44,279 nucleotides of DNA from an uncultured Collinsella sp. Its GTDB lineage: Bacteria > Actinomycetota > Coriobacteriia > Coriobacteriales > Coriobacteriaceae. Position numbers and translations under genes: made by a program. Below are positions 7,937 through 16,066 of this stretch, in pieces; the first letter of the stretch is position 1, and the number at the start of each line of letters is the position of its first letter. Under the pieces are notes generated by a model. The model was not told where the DNA came from. It saw only the letters and a program-made list of their open reading frames with translations, and did not search any database. Where the stretch lies: assembly GCA_902496275.1 (NCBI GenBank), contig CABVAC010000013.1:1-44279 (forward strand), read 5' to 3'.

Positions 7937-10816
7937 ATGTCTGATTCTTCTATCGTTATTCGCGGCGCGCGCGAGCATAACCTGCGCGATATCGATGTTT
8001 CCATTCCGCGTGACCAGCTCGTGGTCATAACCGGTCTTTCCGGATCGGGCAAGAGCTCACTGGCGTTCGATACCATCTATGCCGAGGGCCAGCGCCGTTA
8101 CGTCGAGAGCCTTTCGAGCTATGCGCGTCAGTTTTTGGGCCAGATGGACAAGCCCGATCTGGACTCGATTGACGGCCTGTCGCCGGCTGTGTCGATCGAT
8201 CAGAAAACGACGTCCAAAAACCCACGCTCGACGGTGGGCACCGTAACCGAGATTTACGACTATCTGCGCCTGCTGTTTGCTCGCGTGGGAACGCCGCACT
8301 GTCCTGAGTGCGGTCGCGTCATTGAGCGTCAGACGACCGATCAGGTCGCCGATAAGGTGCTGGCGGCGGGGGAGGGCCGTCGCGCGTTTGTGTTGGCGCC
8401 GGTGGTTCGTGGACGCAAGGGCGAATATGCCAAGCTGTTTGAGGACCTGCGTGCGGAGGGCTTTAGCCGTGTGCGCGTCGACGGCGAGGTGCGCTCGCTT
8501 GACGACCCTATCGACCTGGACAAGAAGTTCAAACACGACATTGAGGTCGTGGTCGACCGTATCGTGATTCGAGAGAACTCCCTGGGTCGCATTGCCGAGT
8601 CCGTTGAGCAGGCGACGGCACTGGCGCACGGTAACGTGAACGTGTACATGCTGCCCGACCGCGACGCTCCCGAGGGAACCGAGGGCGAGCTGCTGGAGTA
8701 TTCGCTGGCACTGGCGTGCCCGGAGCACGGGCATTCCATCGACGACCTGCAGCCGCGCGATTTCTCGTTCAACGCGCCCTATGGTGCATGTCCCGAGTGC
8801 GATGGCCTGGGCTTTAAAAAGACAGTCGATGCCGAGGCGCTGATTGAAGACCCCTCAAAGTCGATTGCCGACGGAGTCTTTGGCAGCCTGTTCGGCAATT
8901 CCAACTATTATCCGCAGATTTTTGCTGCGGTCTGCAAACACTTTAAGGTGAGTGCCGATACGCCATGGGAGGACCTGCCCCCGCGGGTGCGTCGTGCGTT
9001 TTTGGATGGCATGGGCGACACGAAGATTTCGGTCGACTATCAAAAGCTCGATGGGCGTCGCAGCCAGTGGGACACTAAGTTCTCGGGCGTGCGCAACATC
9101 CTGTACGAGCGCTACAACGAGACGACGAACGAGAACACCAGGGCTCGCTTGGAGAAATACATTCGCGAAGAGCCATGTTCGAGCTGTCACGGTGCTCGCC
9201 TGCGTCCCGAGATGCTTGCCGTCACCGTGGGCGGCAAGTCTATTTACGATGTCTGCTGCCTGTCGTGTCGCGAGTCGCTCGAGTTTTTTGAGGGCCTGGA
9301 GCTTACCGAGCGTCAGCAGTTTATCGGCGGGCGCATCGTCAAGGAAATCCTGGAGCGCCTGCGTTTTCTGGTCGATGTCGGACTCGACTATCTGACGCTC
9401 GATCGCGCCTCGGCGACGCTTTCCGGCGGTGAGGCCCAGCGCATTCGCCTGGCAACGCAGATCGGCGCCGGCCTCATGGGCGTTCTGTACATTCTGGACG
9501 AGCCGTCGATCGGCCTTCACCAACGCGATAACGAGCGCCTGATCAAGACGCTCGAGCGCTTGCGCGATATCGGTAATACCGTTATCGTCGTCGAGCACGA
9601 CGAAGATACGATTCGCGCTGCCGACTACGTGATCGATATGGGTCCCGGCGCGGGCGTTAACGGCGGACACGTGGTCGCCGCGGGAACGCCTGCCGATATC
9701 ATGGCGTGCCCCGATTCCATGACGGGTGCCTATTTGACCGGCAAGCGGATGATCCGCGTGCCCGATGAGCGCCGCAAGCCCGGCCGCGGCTGTCTTAAGA
9801 TCACGGGCGCCCGTGCTAACAACCTCAAAAACGTTACCGCCAAGATTGAGTTCGGTACGCTCACAGTCGTTACCGGTGTTTCGGGATCGGGCAAGAGCTC
9901 CCTGGTCACCGATACGATTGCACCCGCGCTTACGAATGCCATCCATCGTTCGACGCGTCCCGTGGGGCCGTACAAGAAGATTGAGGGTATCGAGTGCATC
10001 GATAAGGTAATCGATATCGACCAGTCACCGATCGGTCGCACGCCGCGCTCGAACCCTGCGACCTATATTGGCCTGTGGGATGATCTGCGTGCGCTATTTG
10101 CAAGCACGCCTGAGTCGAAGGCGCGCGGCTACTCGCCGGGACGTTTCTCCTTTAACGTAAGCGGCGGTCGCTGCGAGGCGTGCAAGGGCGATGGCCAGAT
10201 CAAGATCGAGATGCACTTCCTTCCCGATATCTATGTCCCCTGTGAGGTATGTGGCGGCAAACGTTATAACCGCGAGACACTCGAGGTTACCTACCGCGGC
10301 AAGACAATCTCGGACGTGCTCGACATGAGTGTCACCGAAGCACTGGCCTTCTTTGGGAATATCCCGCAGATTAAGCGCAAGCTGCAGACCCTATATGACG
10401 TGGGTCTGGGCTACGTGAGCTTGGGTCAGCCCGCTACGACGCTTTCGGGCGGCGAGGCGCAGCGCGTGAAGCTCGCCAAGGAGCTTCATCGTCGTCAGAC
10501 AGGCAAGACGTTCTACATTTTGGACGAGCCCACAACCGGCCTTCATTTTGAGGATGTTCGCCAGCTGCTCGACGTGTTGCAGCGCCTGGTCGATGCGGGC
10601 AACACGGTTCTGGTGATCGAGCACAACCTTGATGTCATCAAGGTTGCCGACCGCCTGATCGATATGGGCCCCGAAGGCGGCAATGGCGGCGGAACCGTCG
10701 TGGTCTCAGGCACGCCCGAGCAAGTCGCGGCATGTTCGCAGAGCTACACGGGCAAGTTCTTGGCGCCGCTGCTCAAGCGTGACCGTGAGCGTCAGGCGCA
10801 GCTCGACGCACAGTAA
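7937..10816 (+). CDS. uvrA: Excinuclease ABC subunit A
   Basis: UvrA is the damage-sensing dimeric ABC-type ATPase of nucleotide excision repair that loads UvrB. The 959-residue protein is full length. It has two ABC modules with Walker A motifs TGLSGSGKSS (about 32-41) and TGVSGSGKSS (about 643-652), two LSGGEAQR signatures, and two Walker B regions (ILDEPSIGLH and ILDEPTTGLH). The zinc modules are visible: CPEH...CPEC in the first half, where the second ligand of the pair is His rather than Cys, and CEAC...CEVCGG in the second half. ATG 7937 has AAGGA about 7 bases upstream. A candidate SOS box lies at 7862-7875. A strong hairpin ends the transcript at 10837-10867. Confidence 0.98.
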   Translation: MSDSSIVIRGAREHNLRDIDVSIPRDQLVVITGLSGSGKSSLAFDTIYAEGQRRYVESLSSYARQFLGQMDKPDLDSIDGLSPAVSIDQKTTSKNPRSTVGTVTEIYDYLRLLFARVGTPHCPECGRVIERQTTDQVADKVLAAGEGRRAFVLAPVVRGRKGEYAKLFEDLRAEGFSRVRVDGEVRSLDDPIDLDKKFKHDIEVVVDRIVIRENSLGRIAESVEQATALAHGNVNVYMLPDRDAPEGTEGELLEYSLALACPEHGHSIDDLQPRDFSFNAPYGACPECDGLGFKKTVDAEALIEDPSKSIADGVFGSLFGNSNYYPQIFAAVCKHFKVSADTPWEDLPPRVRRAFLDGMGDTKISVDYQKLDGRRSQWDTKFSGVRNILYERYNETTNENTRARLEKYIREEPCSSCHGARLRPEMLAVTVGGKSIYDVCCLSCRESLEFFEGLELTERQQFIGGRIVKEILERLRFLVDVGLDYLTLDRASATLSGGEAQRIRLATQIGAGLMGVLYILDEPSIGLHQRDNERLIKTLERLRDIGNTVIVVEHDEDTIRAADYVIDMGPGAGVNGGHVVAAGTPADIMACPDSMTGAYLTGKRMIRVPDERRKPGRGCLKITGARANNLKNVTAKIEFGTLTVVTGVSGSGKSSLVTDTIAPALTNAIHRSTRPVGPYKKIEGIECIDKVIDIDQSPIGRTPRSNPATYIGLWDDLRALFASTPESKARGYSPGRFSFNVSGGRCEACKGDGQIKIEMHFLPDIYVPCEVCGGKRYNRETLEVTYRGKTISDVLDMSVTEALAFFGNIPQIKRKLQTLYDVGLGYVSLGQPATTLSGGEAQRVKLAKELHRRQTGKTFYILDEPTTGLHFEDVRQLLDVLQRLVDAGNTVLVIEHNLDVIKVADRLIDMGPEGGNGGGTVVVSGTPEQVAACSQSYTGKFLAPLLKRDRERQAQLDAQ

Positions 10817-10836
10817 AGAGACGTTGTAGTACCGAC

Positions 10837-10867
10837 GCGCCACCGATTCCTTCTGATTCGGTGGCGC
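10837..10867 (+). terminator. Terminator after uvrA
   Basis: The 10-bp stem GCGCCACCGA (10837-10846) pairs perfectly with TCGGTGGCGC (10858-10867) and is followed by TTCTGTG, a weak T-rich tail. It lies 20 bases after the uvrA stop. Confidence 0.75.
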
Positions 10868-10949
10868 TTCTGTGTGTCGAGATGGCATATGCGGCGGAAT
10901 TGGCCCTATACTTAATCCTTGCGTCGCTCTGCGAGGGAAAGGATGTGCC

Positions 10950-11450
10950 ATGGCAAAGGCTGTTAAGACGCCAAAAACCAATGCGATGCGCGAGCTGGAA
11001 AGCGCCGGCATCTCCTATGTTCTCCATACGTACGAAGACGATGGCGATGAATCGTCAGGTCTGGGCGTCGCGATTTCCGAGCAGCTTGGCGAGGAGCCCG
11101 GTCAAGGATTTAAGACCCTGGTCTGCACGACGCCGTCCAACGACCATGTCGTGTGCTGCATTCCCGTTGCCGACGAGCTCGACCTCAAGGCCGCCGCGCG
11201 CGCCGCAGGCGAAAAGTCGCTGACCATGATGCATGTCAAAGATTTGCTTGCCGCGACGGGGTATGTCCGCGGCGGTTGCAGCCCGGTCGGTATGAAAAAG
11301 CGCTTCCGGACGCTGATCGATGAGACATGCGTCCTTTGGGATACCATTTTTATCTCGGGTGGCAAGCGCGGCTATCAGCTTGAGCTTGCTCCCGATGACT
11401 TAGTTGCATTTTGCGGGGCGACGGTTGCCCCGATCACGAGAGAGGACTGA
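10950..11450 (+). CDS. ybaK: YbaK/EbsC-type Cys-tRNA(Pro)/aminoacyl-tRNA deacylase
   Basis: The 166-residue protein has the YbaK fold used to hydrolyse mischarged tRNA in trans, typically Cys-tRNA(Pro). The family lysine lies in FKTLVC, and the CCIPVADELDLKAAARAAG and GYVRGGCSPVGMKK segments are characteristic. It is one domain of normal length and cytoplasmic. The frame is open 26 codons further upstream, but ATG 10950 has AAAGGA 7 bases before it and starts the conserved protein. A TATACT at 10907-10912 could be a -10 box, with no clear -35. The gene ends 3 bases before murJ, so the two are probably co-transcribed. Confidence 0.9.
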   Translation: MAKAVKTPKTNAMRELESAGISYVLHTYEDDGDESSGLGVAISEQLGEEPGQGFKTLVCTTPSNDHVVCCIPVADELDLKAAARAAGEKSLTMMHVKDLLAATGYVRGGCSPVGMKKRFRTLIDETCVLWDTIFISGGKRGYQLELAPDDLVAFCGATVAPITRED

Positions 11451-11453
11451 GCG

Positions 11454-13754
11454 ATGCCGCAGGAAGAATCAAAGCGCGGAGCTCACTTTGCAAAAGGGTC
11501 GGCTCCTCAGGCGCCCGCGCCCGAGGCTGCTTCGTTCGATAACGAGATTCGAAACGCCTGGTCCGCTGCCGCCGACCCGGGCGAGACGGCCGTGTACTTG
11601 CGTGCCGCCGGTGCCGGCACGGCGCTTCCCCGTACGGTTCTTTCTTCGGCTCGTCCCGATGAGACGGCTGTCTTTTTGGCCGCCGCTCAATCGAGCGCCA
11701 GCGTGACGCCGGTCGCCTCCGAGGCTCCCCGTGTGCCGCGTCCCGATGAGACGGCGGTGTTTTTGATGGCAGCCCAGGGAAAGAGCACGCCGCAGAGCGC
11801 TCCCGCCGCTCGTTCCGCCAAGCCCGCGGCTCATGATGATGAGCCGCTTCTTTCGGATGACGAATGGTCGCCGCTTGGTTCGACCGATCCCGTCGAGGGC
11901 GTGGCCATCGACGGTGATGACGACTGGGACCCTCTGTCGTTTTCTGCCCGAACCGTCGCCGCCAAAGAAGTTGACACGGTGTTTGGCGACCATGCCATAT
12001 TCGATGATGATGCCGTATCCGGTAACAACATGCCGAACAGCGATGACGCCGCACCTGCTGATGACGCCGTTTTGGTTGACGATCCCTTTGCGATGACCGG
12101 CTCCTTTGCCGTCGTGGACGATTTGCTGCCACAAGATGAGGTTCATGAGGACTCTCAGGACGACGTAGACGATATGGGTTCTTCGGACTACTCCACGGTT
12201 GGTCGTTCTGCTGGCCTCATGACCGTGCTGACCATCGTGTCGCGCGTCACCGGGTTTATCCGCACGTGGGCCATGGCGGCCGCCATCGGCATGTCGCTGC
12301 TCTCGTCCTCCTATCAGGTTGCCAACAACCTGCCCAACATGCTCTACGAGCTCGTGATGGGCGGCATGCTCGTTACGGCGTTTTTGCCGGTGTATATGGG
12401 CGTGAGGCGCGAGCAGGGCCGCGAGGCATCGAACGAGTATGTCGGCAACCTGCTCGGTATTCTGCTTCTGGTGCTGGGCGGCATCTCGCTGCTGGGCACC
12501 GTGTTTGCTCCCGGCTTTATTTGGACGCAGTCGTTCCTTTCGGGTAATGGCGACAGCATGGATACCGCTGCGTTCATGTTCCGCTTCTTTGCTATCCAAA
12601 TTCTGTTTTATGGCTTGGGCTCGGTGTTCTCGGGTGTTCTCAACGCACACCGCGACTACTTCTGGTCGACGTTTGCCCCGGTTCTCAACAATGTCATCGT
12701 CATCGCCAGCTTTATGGGCTTTGCTCCCGTGTCTGCACAATTTGGCGAGCGGGTCGGCATTATCTTGATCGCAGCCGGTACGACCCTCGGCGTCTTTGTC
12801 CAGATGGCCTGCCAGATTCCCGCGCTTGGCAAGCATGGCGTGCATCCTCATATCCATATCGACTTTAAGGACCCCGCGCTGCGACAGACGATTGCGCTTG
12901 GTATCCCGACGCTGCTCGCCACGGTGTGCATGTTTGTCTCGACCTCCATTACCAATGCCGCCGCACTGGTGGTGCAGCCCGAGACCGGCCCTTCCGTCAT
13001 CGCATATGCGCGCCTGTGGTACACGCTGCCCTATGCGCTGATCGCCGCCTCGCTTTCGACGGCACTCTATACCGAACTCTCTCACGATGCGCAGGAGAAG
13101 GATTACGACAGCGTCCGCACGGGCATTTCGCACGGTGTCGCCCAGATGCTCTTCTTCCTGATTCCGTTTGCGATGTACCTGATTGTCTTCGCCCGTCCGC
13201 TCAACATGATCTACTGCGCCGGCAAGTTCGATGAATCCGGTGTGGCGCTGGTGTCGGAGTTCCTTATCTATCTGGCACTTTCCCTGCCGCTCTACGGCGT
13301 GGTCGTGCTGATGCAGAAGAGCTTCTCGGCCCTGCTCGATATGAAACCTTATAGCCGCTATTGCCTGTACTCTGCTATCGGTCAGGCCGGTTCGGTGCTG
13401 CTGTTTGGCGTGGTGCTGGGCTACGGTATGCCGGCAATTGCGCTTTCGTACGTCGTTGACTACGTGGTCTTGGTCGGATGCTCACTGTGGTGGCTGCGCC
13501 GTCGTCTGCATGGCCTTCAGGTCAAGTCTATCCTGCACGGCGGTTTCTTCGGCCTGTTGTTCGGTGGCTTGGGCGCTGCCGCGGGCGCCGGCATCATGTG
13601 GGCACTTGAGCACTTTGTCGGAGTGCTTGGCAGCTCGATCCTCATTACCCTGGGCTACGTTTGTGTCGCAGGCGTCGTCTCGCTCGCTGTGACTTTTGGT
13701 CTTGCCTTCGTCTTTAAGATGCCCGAGGTCTCGGCGCTGCTTCGTCGCAAGTAG
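11454..13754 (+). CDS. murJ: MurJ-type lipid II flippase with a long acidic N-terminal extension
   Basis: The C-terminal part, from about residue 248, is a MurJ/MviN membrane protein of the MOP superfamily with about 14 membrane segments. It begins with VLTIVSRVTGFIRTWAMA and continues with NLPNMLYELVMGGMLVTAF, the conserved first helices. MurJ flips lipid II across the membrane for peptidoglycan synthesis. Before it lie about 247 residues not found in E. coli MurJ. This part is Ala/Pro-rich, then strongly acidic, and carries three motifs: GETAVYLRAAG (43-53), DETAVFLAAAQ (69-79) and DETAVFLMAAQ (98-108). Two DD(E/D)W(S/D)PL motifs follow at 135-141 and 155-161. The extension has no signal or membrane segment and should be cytoplasmic. 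ATG 11454 lies 3 bases after the ybaK stop. Confidence 0.93.
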   Translation: MPQEESKRGAHFAKGSAPQAPAPEAASFDNEIRNAWSAAADPGETAVYLRAAGAGTALPRTVLSSARPDETAVFLAAAQSSASVTPVASEAPRVPRPDETAVFLMAAQGKSTPQSAPAARSAKPAAHDDEPLLSDDEWSPLGSTDPVEGVAIDGDDDWDPLSFSARTVAAKEVDTVFGDHAIFDDDAVSGNNMPNSDDAAPADDAVLVDDPFAMTGSFAVVDDLLPQDEVHEDSQDDVDDMGSSDYSTVGRSAGLMTVLTIVSRVTGFIRTWAMAAAIGMSLLSSSYQVANNLPNMLYELVMGGMLVTAFLPVYMGVRREQGREASNEYVGNLLGILLLVLGGISLLGTVFAPGFIWTQSFLSGNGDSMDTAAFMFRFFAIQILFYGLGSVFSGVLNAHRDYFWSTFAPVLNNVIVIASFMGFAPVSAQFGERVGIILIAAGTTLGVFVQMACQIPALGKHGVHPHIHIDFKDPALRQTIALGIPTLLATVCMFVSTSITNAAALVVQPETGPSVIAYARLWYTLPYALIAASLSTALYTELSHDAQEKDYDSVRTGISHGVAQMLFFLIPFAMYLIVFARPLNMIYCAGKFDESGVALVSEFLIYLALSLPLYGVVVLMQKSFSALLDMKPYSRYCLYSAIGQAGSVLLFGVVLGYGMPAIALSYVVDYVVLVGCSLWWLRRRLHGLQVKSILHGGFFGLLFGGLGAAAGAGIMWALEHFVGVLGSSILITLGYVCVAGVVSLAVTFGLAFVFKMPEVSALLRRK

Positions 13755-13760
13755 GTACGT

Positions 13761-15701
13761 GTGGCAGGTCACGACAACATTCCAACACTTGCCGAACAGG
13801 TTTCGCGCGTTCCCACGCAACCCGGTTGCTACCTTTGGAAAGATGCCAAGGGCGATGTCATCTATGTGGGCAAGGCAAAAAACTTGCGTGCCCGTATGCG
13901 TCAATACGTGACGCTGCAGGATGAGCGTCAAAAGATTCCGCTCATGATGCAGCTGGTGGCGAGCTTCGACTATATCGTGGTGGAGACCGAGCACGAGGCA
14001 TTGGTGCTCGAGCGCAATCTGATTGGCCAGTACCATCCGTACTTTAACGTCGATCTCAAAGACGATAAAAGTTATCCCTTTATCGCCATTACCAAGAGCG
14101 ACTTGTTTCCGGCTATTAAATACACGCGAGAGCGTCATAAACCGGGAACGCGCTATTTTGGCCCCTATACCGATAGCCGTGCGGCGCGTGAGACCATCGA
14201 TACGCTACGCAAGGTTATTCCTATTTGCTCGGCATCCTGTGCGGAATGGCGCCGCTGCCGCCGCATCGTCGAATCTCATAAGGGCGAAGAAGACATTGTC
14301 AATATGATTTGCGCGCAAAACGGGCGTCCCTGCTTTGATTACCATGTCGGGCGCGGGCCGGGCGCATGCGTCGGCGCGATTTCCCCTGCCGACTATGCCA
14401 AGAACGTCAAGCGTGTCGAACATTTCTTGTCGGGCCATCGCAAGGATGTCGTCGACGAGCTTACGTCCGAGATGACGGAGGCAGCCGAGACGCTCGATTT
14501 TGAGCGTGCGGCGCGCGTCAAGCGTCGCCTGGAAGTCATTAGGGGACTGGACGATCGCCAGCAGGTCGTTTTTCCATCAAGCGTCGATATCGACGTCATC
14601 GGCTTCTATCGCGAAGAGACTATCTCTGCCGCCTGTGTCTTTGTCGTTCGCGAGGGCCGAACGGTTCGAACTTGTGAGTTCATCCTCGATAAAGGCCTGG
14701 ATGTCGACGAGGAAGAGCTTCAATCGGGCTTTCTTAAGCGCTATTACGACGAGACGGCTGATATTCCAGCCGAGATCAATCTCTCTGTCGAGCTTGAGGA
14801 TGCCGAAGCGTTGGGGGAGTGGCTTGCGGGCAAGCGCGAACGCTCTTGCCATCTCCATAGGCCGCAGCGCGGTGAAAAGCACCGCCTGCTCGATATGGCT
14901 TCCAAAAATGCCCGCCATGCCCTCATGCGCTACATGATGCGCACGGGGTATGCTGACGATCGCACCAATCAGGCGCTCCTGGAGCTCGAAAGCGCACTGG
15001 CGCTGCCTGCGCCGCCGTTGCGCATCGAGTGCTTCGATATCTCGACGTTGCACGGCACCTTTACCGTCGCTTCGATGGTGGTATTTACCAACGGTCGTGC
15101 CGACAAGGGCCAGTATCGTCGCTTTAAAATTCAGGCCGAATTGGACGAGGCGAACGACTTCGTATCGATGTCCGAGGTCCTGGGGCGTCGCTATGCTCCC
15201 GAGCGCATGGCGGACGAGCGCTTTGGCTCGCGCCCCGATTTGCTCGTTGTCGATGGCGGCAAGCCGCAATTGACCGCTGCAATTAAGCAACTTGAGGCAC
15301 TCGGCCTCGATATACCAGTTTGTGGCTTGGCAAAGGCCGATGAGGAGGTTTTCGTGCCGTGGGACGAGACTCCCGTCGTGCTGCCGACCGGCTCCGCTTC
15401 GCTTTATCTGATCAAGCAGGTTCGCGATGAATCCCACCGATTTGCGATTACCTTCCACCGCGAGTTGCGCGATAAGGCTATGACGGTTTCGGTGCTTGAC
15501 GACGTTCCGGGCGTGGGACCCACCAGAAAACGTGCCATTATGCGCCATTTTGGCTCGATGAAGCGTTTGCGCGCGGCAAGCGAGCAGGAGATTGCAGAAG
15601 TTCGAGGCGTTCCGGCCGATGTCGCCAAAGCGGTCCACGAGGCACTTGTTGCATGGAATGCCGAGCGCGCCCAGGCATCGGCCAACCGATCCGAAAACTA
15701 A
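13761..15701 (+). CDS. uvrC: Excinuclease ABC subunit C
   Basis: UvrC makes the 3' and 5' incisions in nucleotide excision repair. The 646-residue protein has an N-terminal GIY-YIG nuclease domain (GCYLWKDAKGDVIYVGKAKN at about 22-41), a UVR domain near residue 235 (ETLDFERAARVK) that contacts UvrB, an RNase H-like second nuclease domain (RIECFDIS ... LLVVDGGKPQL), and C-terminal helix-hairpin-helix motifs (DVPGVGPTRKRAIMRHFGS). Translation starts at GTG 13761, 6 bases after the murJ stop, with only a weak GTAGG upstream, so coupling to murJ is likely. A weak hairpin follows at 15727. Confidence 0.97.
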   Translation: MAGHDNIPTLAEQVSRVPTQPGCYLWKDAKGDVIYVGKAKNLRARMRQYVTLQDERQKIPLMMQLVASFDYIVVETEHEALVLERNLIGQYHPYFNVDLKDDKSYPFIAITKSDLFPAIKYTRERHKPGTRYFGPYTDSRAARETIDTLRKVIPICSASCAEWRRCRRIVESHKGEEDIVNMICAQNGRPCFDYHVGRGPGACVGAISPADYAKNVKRVEHFLSGHRKDVVDELTSEMTEAAETLDFERAARVKRRLEVIRGLDDRQQVVFPSSVDIDVIGFYREETISAACVFVVREGRTVRTCEFILDKGLDVDEEELQSGFLKRYYDETADIPAEINLSVELEDAEALGEWLAGKRERSCHLHRPQRGEKHRLLDMASKNARHALMRYMMRTGYADDRTNQALLELESALALPAPPLRIECFDISTLHGTFTVASMVVFTNGRADKGQYRRFKIQAELDEANDFVSMSEVLGRRYAPERMADERFGSRPDLLVVDGGKPQLTAAIKQLEALGLDIPVCGLAKADEEVFVPWDETPVVLPTGSASLYLIKQVRDESHRFAITFHRELRDKAMTVSVLDDVPGVGPTRKRAIMRHFGSMKRLRAASEQEIAEVRGVPADVAKAVHEALVAWNAERAQASANRSEN

Positions 15702-15726
15702 ACGTGCTTCTAAACAACTGATATAC

Positions 15727-15756
15727 ATGATTGGTCAATTTTCAATCATTTGTTTC
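15727..15756 (+). terminator. Weak hairpin after uvrC
   Basis: ATGATTG at 15727-15733 pairs with CAATCAT at 15743-15749 and is followed by TTGTTT. The stem is AT-rich and only 7 bp, so this is a tentative terminator for the ybaK-murJ-uvrC unit. Confidence 0.35.
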
Positions 15757-15907
15757 GCGGTGATTACCTGCCGATTTCGGGTTTTATTAACGCTAAAACG
15801 TTTGACTAGCCATGGTGAACAACACTGCTATCCTGCGGGTTGACGAAGACTGATATCTCACCTCGTCGATAGATACTGTCTGTCGAATCATTTGTCAATG
15901 AATTCGG

Positions 15908-15930
15908 TGAACGGTAGTAAATACCGTTCA
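15908..15930. promoter_or_regulatory. Perfect palindrome, candidate operator of the sialate locus
   Basis: Within the 365-base gap between uvrC and the binding-protein gene there is a 9-bp perfect inverted repeat, TGAACGGTA (15908-15916) and TACCGTTCA (15922-15930), around a 5-base centre. TTGTCA at 15892-15897 could be a -35 box; a 17-base spacer then places the -10 inside the palindrome, where a bound repressor would block polymerase. No T run follows, so it is not a terminator. GTAT is repeated three times just downstream (about 15934-15945). The rest of the gap holds no gene I can see. No regulator gene for it is present in the window. Confidence 0.55.
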
Positions 15931-16066
15931 AGCGTATGTATGTATCGGTCGCCGAGCGCGGCACCTCAGTTGGGTTCGTCGGTAGGTAAGGTATATATCG
16001 TCCGCAAGTTGCGCGGGGGCAAGTCTAGGTGCTCCCGGGTAAGATTCTCTATTGATAGGAGAAGAC

